Below, one piece after another: positions 34,849 to 45,863 of a stretch of DNA of 64,000 bases. The notes below the pieces were generated by a model. It had not been told where the DNA came from, did no database searches, and worked only from the letters and a program-made list of their open reading frames with translations. Position numbers and translations under genes: made by a program. Each line of letters begins with the position of its first letter. Position 1 is the first letter of the stretch. This DNA is from Steinernema hermaphroditum (lineage: Eukaryota; Nematoda; Chromadorea; Rhabditida; Steinernematidae), in NCBI GenBank assembly GCA_030435675.1, contig CM059622.1, forward strand, positions 16,368,001-16,432,000, in the 5' to 3' direction.

Positions 34849-36814
34849 GGTGATACGAGGGTAACAGCTAAGAAAATCTCTGTAAAGAAATTGTTGACAG
34901 CCGATTTGAAAAAGGCCACCCGTCGCGAATTGTTTTGAAAAACGATTTTTTCTTCATAAATGCTAATTGTACTAGCCGAACTACTATATTTGGATTGTAC
35001 AGCATATGCACTAGCATTTATGAGAAATATCTTTCTGAGTCACAGTCCTTATTGGGATGTGCTAGGACGCATGCTAGGGAATACAGGAGTTGAATCAGGT
35101 GGTAATCTAGACGGTGTTTACAAGTTAGGAATTGGCGAAGTGAAAACAAACAAGTCGCTAGCTAGACACACGTGTGGCAGATGGCCGTTCCAGGTGGACT
35201 GCCGTCTATCTTAAACTGTCATCCGTTTAACCTTATGTGCTAAGAACAATGTCGGGCAGCTGAAAATTCGACACAAAGAAATTGAACATTCTGTTAAAAG
35301 GATGACCAACTAACAGGTACGATCAGTTGTGACGTCAGTTATTCTCAGGGCAGCTCATTATCACTCATTAGAAATAGGCTCATGCATTCGGCAAAGATGT
35401 TTCAGTTGCCGATTTATCCTGTGTTTTGTACATTTGCCGGATTGTGCAACTATTTCTGTGGCCGCCACTGTATACTGGGGCATGAAGAAGTTAAAGCAGG
35501 TCGTTATTTAGACGGTGTTTGCAAGTTAGTTAGGAACTGACGAAGTGAAAGGAAACAAACCGCTACCTAGACGCACGTGCGGCAGGTGGCCGTTCCAGGT
35601 GAACTGTCGTCTATCTTCAACAGACCTTATGTGCTAAGATCAATGTCGGGCAGATGAAAATTGTAATTGGTAGCTCACACTTTTTAAAAAGAAATTAAAC
35701 AGTTTGTTAATGGGATGACAAATTAACAGATGGAGTTTGAAGGGAGGTTTTATGGTCACTAATTAGACGATCAACTGTGATTCGCTAACGTTGAAGGCAA
35801 TTGTGGTGGGCGCTCAAAACTCAGACGACAGACCCCACATAGCAACTTGGAAAATGGCCGTAGTTTCACTTGAAATTTCCCATGAAATAACAAGATTGTG
35901 TATTGTATTAAATTCTCAACATTTATCCTTTATTTCAGGCATGTGAAAAGGAACGATTAAGAAAGACAATGGTCAATGGTCTCTTAAGGTCATCTATGCA
36001 CACTATGAAAAAGGCAGCCCAAGGAATACAAAGGAAAGCTGACAAGTGAACCCTTCGAAGTGTCCACCTCAGGTCGAAAGGTTTACCTGTCTGTCAATTT
36101 TTACGTGGATCTCAGGCCGACACTTCGGAAGGCTCCCTTGAGACCAAACAGACCTGGGTGAGCAAATACAGAACCTATTAGATACATATCTGATCCACAT
36201 GCCAGAATTAGTGAAGTGAAATGAACCAAGGCTAGCCTACCCGGAGTCATATACGGCTCGGATTGCGTCGTTTGACATTTAAAAAAGATTGTCTACGACC
36301 TGTATCTGGCTCATAAAAACATAAGTTCGACTAGATCGTGATCTAGATGATATTTGCAAGCCTTTATACAGACATCCGGTAAATGTTTATCATACTGAAA
36401 TGGACTTATTGTTATGGGATGTTTCGTTGCTCAGGGCGTTTATGTGTCCGTCGGAGCACATAAACCTAGTTTGATCTACCTGTTTAGGAGGACGTCTGTA
36501 GAAGTGGTATTGTGAACTCCAACAGGAAAAATCCAGAAGAAAATCGTGAATATAGTGAAAAGAGATCAGCTATCCTTATCAAGGACTAGAGTGATGATCA
36601 GGTAAGAGTACCGTGCAGCTGGTGTGTCGACGAAGGTGACGTTTTTCTTTGTTCTCTGACACAAGACGGCGTGGCGGTAAATATTAAATGAACACAGGTG
36701 AATAGAAATGCCGGTAAAATGTTGTTGACGGTGGCGAAATGCAAATTCTTGCCTACGTAGGGGAGGATTAGGTGATATGAAAACACGCCGAAAAGAGCGC
36801 TCATGTGGAATGTA
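34849..36814. other. 5' flank of Srx A, with a direct duplication
   Basis: Two diverged copies in direct orientation, about 35100-35340 and 35500-35790 (offset 401 bp), share TAGACGGTGTTT..CAAGTTAG, GGTGGCCGTTCCAGGTG-like, ACCTTATGTGCTAAGA and CAATGTCGGGCAG blocks. No gene recognised in the rest. Confidence 0.65.
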
Positions 36815-36928
36815 CAGTGGCTGACATATAAATAAGTACACCCCCAGTGAAACCTATAAGAGAAATTTGGGGTAAATTGACACTTATAGGTTTCACTGGG
36901 GGTGTATTTATTTATATGACCACCACTG
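36815..36928. mobile_element. Tc1/mariner-type MITE, 114 bp
   Basis: Inverted arms of about 46 bp meet round a short spacer. The inner arm ACACCCCCAGTGAAACCTAT is mirrored by ATAGGTTTCACTGGGGGTGT. The outer ends read CAGTGGCTG and CAGTGGTGG. TA dinucleotides flank both ends (36813-36814 and 36929-36930), the expected target duplication. It encodes nothing, so it needs a transposase in trans. Confidence 0.85.
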
Positions 36929-37718
36929 TACAGAGAACAAGATCTTTCGCGCACTCGAAGATCAATTGTAACCTGCCATTAGACTTTCGTTTGCTTACAG
37001 GAGCAGGGCTAAAATGGACACAAAAAGGCATTTCGTGAGCACCATAGGTGAATGCAAAAGGCCGGTGTAAACTCAGGTTTCAAAGCACGTTTTCATGGCA
37101 ACGTAGACGATCACTAGATCGGGTCGAAAAGTGAATGCCGCAGCAGCCTGTCTTATATTCTTCTAGGGCCTGCTGCAAAACACGACAATCGGTTACTCGA
37201 TGCTTGAAACAGCAATTAGCTACGCTTGTTACAGTCTAAATATGGCGTCGAGCAATCGTCACAGACACCGTTCACTTCGTTAAGCTTTTTCATCGTTCAA
37301 AATATCAAATGTTGACTAAGAGGAATATCATTTCTAGCTTTTATGTTGTGGTACAGCAGGCCAGACGGTCGTTGGTCTCCAGGAAGCGAGCAGGCGTAGC
37401 CAACCATTGAAACACAGTGCACCGCAATCCGGACGAGGAAAGATTTTAGGTACGCTAAAAGCTGCCGGATTTCTTTTGAATACGGACTCTGTTTTATAAT
37501 CCTGAGAGTTTGAAAAACATCCAAATCCTTCAAGTGTTTCCGTTGCTTCCCCCGGAGAGATGCATGATCTTGCAAATAAAACAGGGGTTGCGAAAAGATA
37601 AAACACCGTATGTAAAAGTTCTCGGCATCTGAAACAGAATCACCGTCTTCAACTCTGATGCCGTACCTTGCTTCTCTCCACAAGATCACCGGTGACTACG
37701 GTATGCTACTGCACATCT

Positions 37719-37884
37719 ACTCAAAAATCTTCATGTTTTTCCATACGAATCGTCCGATGTGTATAACGGATGTTTTCGAGAGGTAGCGACTCGAAGAATA
37801 TCCTTGAGCCTGAGATCAAGGCCTGACGATTTCATGGGTAAAACATCGGACGATTCGTATGGAAAAACATGAAGATTTTTGAGT
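37719..37884. mobile_element. hairpin MITE, 166 bp
   Basis: A 41-bp arm starting ACTCAAAAATCTTCATGTTT is repeated as its reverse complement at the other end, finishing at 37884. The loop is about 84 nt. The perfect arms suggest recent insertion. Flanking CATCT and CATTCT may be a ragged target duplication. Confidence 0.75.
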
Positions 37885-37980
37885 CATTCTTTGCGAAAGT
37901 GAAAGTTAAAGTTAATATCAAGCCACCTCACCCGATAGCAAACCAATATTATGTTCTAGAGATCTATGTTCTATACTTAT

Positions 37981-38310
37981 TGTCGCCTGTTATACATACC
38001 CTCAATTTTCGCAATGTTTGCTCCCTGGGTAAAATGAATTGGCCTGACCGGAAAAGTGCTTTGTATGAAATAACATAAGTATCCCTCAGTCGTTTTTGGC
38101 CAAATTAGTAAATACTAAGCGAGCTCACTCGATAGCACGCAAACCAGTATGGGATTGATCCTCCGTAAGGGAATTTTTAAGACTAAAACCGAGAGTTGAG
38201 ACGCAGATCTTTGAGCCAGTTTTTTATTATATTAGATTACAATTAATGTCGCCTGGTATAAATACCCTCAATTTTCGCAATGTTTCCTCCCTGGGTAAAA
38301 TGAATTTCTT
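37981..38310. repeat. direct duplication, offset about 266 bp
   Basis: TGTCGCCTG..ATACCCTCAATTTTCGCAATGTTT followed by CTCCCTGGGTAAAATGAATT occurs at 37981 and again at 38247. A weaker third trace lies near 38380. No coding potential. Confidence 0.7.
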
Positions 38311-38669
38311 GAGGGCGGCTATTATACATTACCTAAATACTATTAGGTTCTTAAGTTGAAAACGGGTCACTCCGTAAATATCATTTATTTTCGCAATTTC
38401 TACTCCTTGGGGTCAATTTCTACTCTCACCGCACACTATGATTTGCGACTTGTATTGGGTTGAAACATTGAAAATGACTGCTGTTAGTTCGAGCGTTTCC
38501 AATCGATTAAGTACTATAACAGGCAACGGGGACATATAGCAGGTAGCTGTTATTCACAGCTACTAAGCCCACATACAGTATCAGTTCTACGGTATTAATT
38601 GTGCGATTTACGGCGACTGCCTTCAATTACGAATCCTTCCTCCAGTTGAAATCTGGATTAAGAGTCAGT

Positions 38670-39110
38670 CTCCAAGTCCGTGGGCGGAACTGAAATCCCA
38701 CTTAAACTCCGAGGTCAGACTCGGACTCCATTTACCTATTCTGAATGTACAATGTGTCAACATAGGCTAATCTCAAAAAGATGGATCCGTCAGATCATCA
38801 TGTTCTGTTAACCCCAACGGTTTAAATTGGTTCTCCTGTTCACTGTTCGCCTATGCGAAGTCCATGTCCGAGTCTGTCGGACTCCAAGGACCGGTCTGGG
38901 CCCAAATCGGGACGCAACAGTCGGGGTTCTGCCATGAACACCCTTCATTCGTATCCTACCCGTCTTCGATTTGGATCTCCTAGTCCGTGAACTGGGTTAA
39001 ATTCAAGTCTGTGGGGTGAAGTCAAAATCGCACTTAAACTCGGATATCAGACTTGGACTCGGACTCGGACACCATTTACTTTCTCTGAATGCGCAGTGCG
39101 GCTATTTATA
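38670..39110. repeat. direct duplication, offset about 321 bp, GGACTC-rich
   Basis: AAGTCCGTGGGCGG..CCACTTAAACTCC..CAGACTCGGACTCC at 38684 recurs with changes at 39005. Both copies end with CCATTTAC and a TCTGAATG block. GGACTC and its reverse complement are over-represented through the stretch. Confidence 0.65.
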
Positions 39111-40584
39111 TGGCCGCGTAAAATCAGCATCCGAGAGCGAATAAGGGCGCCGTTACGGCCCAGCTTCCTTTGTTCTTGCTAACACAGCTACATACAGCCA
39201 GTGCTTTACGAACCGTGAACAGCTGAATTCTCCATTTTCGTTTTTATCCGCACACCTGAGCATGCTGATCCATGTTAGAAGCCAGAGACATTTCCGTGTC
39301 AATCAAGCGATGTTCGGTAATGAATTTTAGGAGATTAGAAAGCGGACAAGGCCGAAAAGTCCAAAACAATTCATGAATTCCTGTTTTGTTCCGGATCCTC
39401 TTGCATAACAAAATTACAGACAGATTTTGACGCAAATACGGAGGAAGATGATGACACCTTTAGCATCTGATTCATTCAACAAAGATCAGCCTAGCTTTTT
39501 TGCACAAAGCTTGAATTGTTGCAATCAAGAATGTTTTGACTAGACCGTTGGTAAACGATCTATGTCTATGACTCACAACACCTTTCGCTTTCTAATGAAC
39601 ATTATTGTTCTCTGAAAACGTTATACTATGACGTACCTCTACTGATGACACAGAAGTCGTAGGATATTCCGGGTTCTTGAGCTCTCTTAAAACAACAACT
39701 ACCTTACCTAAGCAACCAAAAAGAACGACTCAAAAACGAGGCATTTAAGCGAGTCAACTGGAACATTACCTTGATTTTTATACAACCAAGACCCGAGCCC
39801 GTTTACGAAAGTTACTTTCCGGATATGCGAATCCTGTCTGATCTGGAAGCTCCTGTCGACCTTCTTTAGAATCCATCTTCCTCCGCGTTTTTCAGATATG
39901 ATAAACAGCAAAACAGAAGCCAAGAAACCCGACTAGAACTCTAAGGATTGTCGTAGTCTCCGCATTCTTTCAGTTTCCTGTACGCCATCAAAATCCGCGA
40001 CGTTCTTCCTTTGTAGAACTTTGCGTAAATATTTTGTTTCGGTCCATGAAAGTCCATCTTTAAAAAGATGGTGCTGTCCAAGGAAGGAAACGTCTCGTAT
40101 TATAATGTTTTTTTCCATCGTGACCTCATGGACCTAGCGGACAAAAACACTGTCGCGCAAACAGTCAAAATATTACAAAGAGACCGAGAGACATGACGTT
40201 ATCTTCTTGTCATTCTTACACATGTTTCTCTGAATCGGTCTTCTTCAGTTACACGCCCAGTCCCGTCAACCTACTATATATCCTGTGACCTGTGTAGACC
40301 TGGGTAGATCTCTGATTATTTGTAGTACGTTCTTCAGTAATATTTGTGACTACTGAGACTAGTTAGGGGATATTCCGCATGAACTTATCGTTTATTTTTG
40401 GGATTTATTTAGCTTTTTTTGAGAGCTGTTCCCATTCTTTCAAGTCTAGGAATTGCTTAACTATTGCTGCTTGTAGATTACGGTAGTAAGTTTTTTGATG
40501 CTATTTCTATGCATCTAATGGGACTGAAGCTCAGCCAACTTTGGGATGCATCATTTGACCGATATAATTTGGAGGATCAAGACC
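39111..40584. other. no gene recognised
   Basis: Only short ORFs without motifs or splice partners; no repeat copy recognised. Confidence 0.35.
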
Positions 40585-40797
40585 TATACTCTGTTTTTTT
40601 TTTCGATCACAAAATCGGCCTTCAATCATCTCGTTGTGGGACTCAGAAATCTGATCCAACGCGTTGAAAACGACGAGCGAACATGCGAACTTCGTGCGCT
40701 TGTTTCATCGTTTTCAATGCGTTTGCGTCACATTTCTGAGTCCCACAACGAGATGATTGAAGGCTGATTTTGTGATCGAAAAAAAAAACAGAGTATA
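40585..40797. mobile_element. hairpin MITE, about 213 bp
   Basis: Arms of about 65 bp: TATACTCTGTTTTTTTTTTC and ATCATCTCGTTGTGGGACTC near the left end are mirrored at the right, ending AACAGAGTATA. The arms are almost perfect, so the element is young. The ends begin TA, which may be the target duplication. Confidence 0.8.
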
Positions 40798-40879
40798 TGT
40801 ATGTATGTTATTTTGGAGCATAGCAGAAAGGGAGTAAAGATTGACATCGACTCAGTCGTGGAAATCGGTTGAACCGTGA

Positions 40880-41300
40880 GGCCAGCGATCCATGAGCTGA
40901 TCGTATCCATCGCTGGCCGGGACTATTGAGCCCGAAAGCCAATGGAGCCTGAGCCAAGTGTCCAAGATGTCCAAAGGCCCGACTAATTATAGCCCTGCGG
41001 TCGGCAAGATTGGCGCTCATGGAAAGGTCTGAAGTTGGGGCCAGACACCATAGCCCTGCGGGCATAGCATCGCCAGAGACACAGTAAACGTAGAGCGCTA
41101 CCATCTCAACTGTCTGTGTGGCTCATTGCGAACGTTATCTGTTTGTAAGCTGGCGGTGTCGAGTTCGGCTCCCCTCGGGGTCCTTATTTTGTGTGGGTGT
41201 TTTCCCCGTGCGCACGGAAAAACACAGACACACACAGACCAACGGACCCGTCGGTTCTCCGTTTATATATAGGGAATTTGTCACAACCAGAGATGGGCTG
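40880..41300 (+). mobile_element. tRNA-derived SINE copy 2
   Basis: It shares ordered blocks with the 10.1-10.5 kb copy: GCGGTCGGCAAGATTGGCGC (about 40999), AACTGTCTGTGTGGCTCATT, then ACACACAGACCAACGGACCC. GTCGAGTTCGGCTCCC is a damaged box B. It lacks a functional tRNA fold. Confidence 0.6.
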
Positions 41301-42282
41301 GAATGGATCGGATAGGCTAGCCGTTCAACCGATCCGTGAGCCCGTTGACGGTTGACGTCAACTGTTGCACATTTCTGGATACAAATGGTTACATTATTCA
41401 ATGTATCCAAATGACATATTGAACGTAGTTTGGTAAAAGTTGGTCGCACAAGGACGTATACAAAAAAAGAAGATCTTTTAAAAAGGATATAAATGTCTTG
41501 GCTCGCTTTGTCGATTACGTCAATCGACGAATGTAAAGATCGAAAAATCGGAAACGAAGACGAAAATGGCTATTGTGACATGTATACGTCAATCGGTGTT
41601 TATTTTCATGGCGATATGTCCCATGTAAACAGCTCCTGTTTACCAGCGCGTAGATGTCATATTTTCTGAAAATCTGCATTTGAAAATAAATGAGAAGCAG
41701 CCCTAACGAGCATGGGGACATTCGAGCGTAGGCACATGGTATATTCACGTAAGATGCAAAACAATAATGGTATAAAAGAGGTCAGTTTGTACCGGAACCT
41801 CGAGATTTCACATAATGCGAGGCATGTGCTACTGTCCCTACTTATCGCTGTTGAAATTGTAGCTAATCATGGAGATATCGTTAATTTACCGTTTGAAAGT
41901 TTCCCCATCTTTCCCTTTGAATCTTTGCAGCGACGAAACAGTGAATACATGGGCATAGGTCTCGCAAAAAGATCAAAATGAACATATGGACATGGGGGTG
42001 GGCTATTATTATTGGACGCACTGTATAAGGGGTATGCAGTACCGAAAAAAACTAGGTGCTTGCCCCCGATCCTATAGGATTCAAGAATCCTTTGGGAAGT
42101 GAAAACGACGAAAAAAAAAACAAAAACGACCCCAGATTTCGTTTTTTATTGCACCTCATAGATATTGTCATAGACATTAGCTGTGTAAAATTTGAGCTCA
42201 ATCCGGTCTCTATATCAAGCACAAACAGTTCCATTATACATATCTGGACCCCGGATCCTACAAGATTCAAGAATTCGCATCA

Positions 42283-44195
42283 AAAACCGTTGATGAGAAG
42301 GTTGAACGGTCGAGGTCGAGCTTTGTTTTGTGTGGTCGAACATGAAAGCTTTTCCATTTCTACAAGTATAGTAACAAAAGCTTCAATGCTGTTGGCAATT
42401 TACTATTGCTTGTCTTAGACTGCACGCTCTCTCGTATTCTTAAGGTTTCAGTTATTTATGTCCAAGCTTTGTCCAGGATGTCTCCTGGCTTTGTTCTCGT
42501 TGTTCCATTGCGGAATGATGTATCGTGGACTATAAGAGGATACTTGGAGGTATGGACCGCCTAGCAACTAGTTTATTGAGTTACCTTGTTGCAGTTTTTG
42601 ACTCGTCTTTTTTTGCAGCGCTGTGCTAATATTTCTTAGTTTTAAAAATAGCACATGAAAAACCGCTGATGAGAAGGGAGGGTAACAAACAGGACAGGTC
42701 GATCTTTGTCTTGTGTGGACGAATATATTGGGTTGGTAAGTTGAAAATGCACCATTTTTAAAAATGAATCCTTATTGTTGCAAAGGCACAGATTTCAATG
42801 GGTGTATTCACCATTTAAGTGCTCAGCCTCTGTACACTTTCTGGCGAGAAGTCTGGCCATTTCACTGCAGAACAGGAGAGATTCCGGGTCGAAAAGTTCC
42901 ATTTTGTCCGTTTTTGACCTCATTGCAAACTTTGGCTCAATTTATTCGTTGATGTTTCCGACAGTACCGCACAAGTAGGTACCCGATAGAGCTGTGGGAG
43001 ACCTACATGCATAACAAGTACCTGAGTCCCAGCTGAAGATGAGCAGCAGTTTTGTGTGCAATCAAAAATATCAAACATTCATGCTCCTGCTGGATCTGCT
43101 GAAATCCCAAAACCGGTCACTAGTTCTTGCCTTATCTTGAATAAGAGAACGAGGTTTTTCTAGATGTTAGTCGCAAACTATAGCTGAGAGATTGCTCTAT
43201 CCTATAAATACGTTTCAGCCCCGTGCTTCTATAATATCGCATATAAGACAGTGCAGCATTACTTTTCAACCTGGTTCTGACCGCAGCACAATAGTTGACT
43301 TCTCTTCCTTATCCATACCCTCAAGTAGTTCTGGGGATCATATGGCTAGAACCCCCTTGAACTCAAGAGTCACGAAAAATAAAGGAAAAGATTTTTACTT
43401 AGAAATACAAATAAAAGCAGGGGTCAATGAGTTGCGATGGCGGATCAAGGGCTCGGAGAGTCGTGAGAAATCGGAGTTCCCGATTTCCACTTGTAGCCAA
43501 AGGCATCGGAGCATCAGCCACTATGGCATTGAAGCACCCTAGCTGGCCGTCCATGTTGTCTGTACACCCCCAGCTGGAGTTTGTTAAATCAACAAAAAGT
43601 TTAACTACTTTCGGGTCAAGTGCTTTATGGGCAAATTTTTTATCTTCTTGGAATTTGTTCTCACTGTGACATTGCAAGAAGAGATCAGCGTGTGCGCTTG
43701 GAAGCTAAGCTCCTGCTGTATGCGCAGCTAAGACAGCATACCGCCTTTCAAATAAATAGTCCCTCGGAGAGGTTGTCGAAGGTTCGGTGTTTCGGATGCC
43801 CAGGTGGTGCTTCGCGGACCATGAATATAAAAGGATTCAAAGAAAGCGGAGGGCATGCAGGTGGGGCATCGGAGCGTACCGACTGGAAAGTCAACCAATC
43901 GCCCATACGAACGCACTATTCCATCTGATCCAAGGATCACACAGTGCGAAAATAGACGCGAATCAAAAATGGTGCATTTTCAACTTACCAACCCAATAAA
44001 AGCTCTTCCGTTTCTAAAAGTATAGTAAGAAAAGCTTCAGTGCTGTTGGCAATCTTCTGTTGCTTCTCTTAGAATGCACGTTATCCTGTATGTATGCTTA
44101 AGGTTTGAGTTATTTATATCCAAGCTTTGTCTTGGATGTCTTCCGGCACTATTCTCAGTGTCCGTTATGGAATGATGTGCCGTAGACCATTTCGC
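42283..44195. repeat. direct duplication, one half interrupted by a mariner-type element
   Basis: Unit 1 (about 42283-42545) is uninterrupted. Unit 2 is split: its left part is about 42651-42727 and its right part about 43997-44195. Shared blocks include GATGAGAAGG, CTTTGT.TTGTGTGG.CGAA, AAAGC.TTCCATTTCTA-like, AAAAGCTTCA.TGCTGTTGGC and ATTTAT.TCCAAGCTTTGTC. Unit 1 therefore serves as the empty site for the inserted element. Confidence 0.8.
42728..43996 (-). mobile_element. decayed mariner-type transposon, 1269 bp
   Basis: Terminal inverted repeats of about 32 bp begin TTGGGTTGGTAAGTTGAAAA at both ends, and TA flanks both sides (42726-42727 and 43997-43998). Length, TIR start and TA target fit mariner elements (about 1.27-1.3 kb). 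Any transposase is broken by many stops. On the minus strand near 43190 a garbled YSLRLTS could correspond to the family's YSPDLAP block, and near 42800 an LNGEYT could be its C-terminal NGEYF; both readings are weak. Confidence 0.7.
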
Positions 44196-44611
44196 ATCCC
44201 AAACAAAGACACCTGCTTTCTCTGGTCATGTTTTTCGCATGACCGTTGGTGAAGTAGATCTCCGGCCTTCGGAAATTTAGTTTCTCAAGATGTGTAAAAA
44301 CAAAATGGTTGTGCACCAGAGATCGTCTGTCAAGTGAAGATTAACAACCACCATTAATTGCGTCCAGAATTGTAGGTAATTTCCTGTTGAAGTTGAATTC
44401 GTCTCCTGTACGAAAAGATAGGCCTTAGTGAGTGTTTAAACTTGTCCGTAAAAGAAGCAGTCCTCGGTCAAGACTGACTAAGAAAAAGAGATTTGATTAT
44501 TCGCCAGAAATTTGTACTGCTGTGTACTGTTTGAGTGCTGTCAGCATCTGCGATGGCACAGTTCAGAGAGAGTCCGACTTTAGTTTTCTTGACCCTAGTT
44601 CCCCCTGACCC

Positions 44612-44983
44612 CTAGCCGAAATGTTTGGGGATTTGGCTATGCGAATGAAAAAGTCCCTTTTTTGGAAGTAGACTGTTCTGACTAGACATTTCAAATCGAA
44701 TGCATCGGTAAGTAGCCCTGGTCAACATTGAAACTTCGTTTTCTTGCTCATACAGGACAGCTTGTACTTTGCGCATGAACACTCCAATCGTTTGGGTCTG
44801 GAATGGAATTTCATGACCGATTTTTGCGCGTAGGCGGTCACCCTCCTCTTGACCTGGTCTTGACTTGAAAATCAGATGATAGCCTGTGCTATCTCCCATT
44901 GTGTCGTATGCGGTGATATCTTTGAGAAGTTTGGTCGAGCGAAAAGTAAATTTTACAAGTCGAACGTCAAATGACCCGACCAT
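44612..44983 (-). CDS. uncharacterised 123-codon ORF, partly duplicated
   Basis: The ORF has ordinary protein-like composition (for example RLVKFTFRSTKLLKDITAYD then GYHLIFKSRPGQEEGDRLRA). No domain is recognised, and there is no signal peptide or membrane segment. A decayed copy lies at about 45386-45560 on the same strand, where HLIFKSRPG survives but stops and frame shifts interrupt the rest. It could be a single exon, a repeat-encoded fragment or chance; the retained core in the duplicate only slightly favours coding origin. Confidence 0.25.
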   Translation of the reverse strand: MVGSFDVRLVKFTFRSTKLLKDITAYDTMGDSTGYHLIFKSRPGQEEGDRLRAKIGHEIPFQTQTIGVFMRKVQAVLYEQENEVSMLTRATYRCIRFEMSSQNSLLPKKGLFHSHSQIPKHFG

Positions 44984-45690
44984 TTTCTTGGAAACTGCAG
45001 CAAAGGATATGTTTTACGTACGAAACGCACTCACTTTGATAGTGCTCGTGTACCTGTCGTTTTTAGTACAGTTGAGAAACCCTTCGAGACCGTAGGTCAG
45101 TCTACCCTCTACAAAATCGTCCAAACAGAAAGCGCGCAGAAATTCTCTACAGCACGTGTCCCTCGAGAGTTCACCATGATAATAACACATCCCCTATATA
45201 AACGGCGAACCGACGGTTCCGTTGGTCTCTATGTGTGAGCCCTTCGGCACTGAAATGATCTCAATTTTGTGACCGTCGCAAGCACACAACTTGCATTTCC
45301 CGGCCATAAGAAAATCCACAAAAGGCAAAACAAACCCTAAGTGTGCAACAGTGAAACACTTCACACTTTCGTGAATGCGGCCCCTGGTCTTGACTTGAAA
45401 ATCAGATGGCAGCGAATGCTATCTCCGAATTGTGTTATACATATTTTTTATTGTTGCGATATTTTTGAGAGGCGTGGACACTTTAGAAGAAGCAGTTTCT
45501 TGAAATCAGCGATAAACGACATTTTGGAGGTGACAGCTTTACGTACCAAAGGGTGAAGTTCTTGTTTTGAAAGCACTTAAACAAGCAGTTCTCATGTACC
45601 TGCCGTTTTTAGTACAGTTAAGAAGCCCTTCGAGACCGAGATGTAGGTCATTTTATCCTCTGCAAAATCCCCCAAACAAAACAGAAAACA
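44856..45690. repeat. direct duplication, offset about 530 bp, with a SINE fragment between
   Basis: GGTCTTGACTTGAAAATCAG at 44856 and 45386 opens two diverged copies. Both contain GTACCTG.CGTTTTTAGTAC and TTCGAGACCG and end with GTCCCTCGAGAGTT then CATGATAATAA. Between them, at about 45185-45310, is a minus-strand fragment of the SINE (its TCGGTTCGCCGTTTATATAG block). Confidence 0.7.
45185..45310 (-). mobile_element. SINE copy 3, fragment
   Basis: On the minus strand it reads ACCAACGGAACCGTCGGTTC followed by GCCGTTTATATAGGGG, matching the tail of the 40.9-41.3 kb copy. The tRNA-like head is not clear here. Confidence 0.5.
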
Positions 45691-45863
45691 CCGCTGAACC
45701 TGTCCCTCGAGAGTTACCCATGATAATAATATATTTTCTGTTAAGCGTCAAACGTTGTTTGCCTCTGGAACGCGATTATCCCGTTATTTTTTAGTCATTT
45801 CCGTTTTCATCACTGTTGTCGAGCTGAGTATAAGGTGTTCTGCATAAGGTTGGTCGTTATAGA

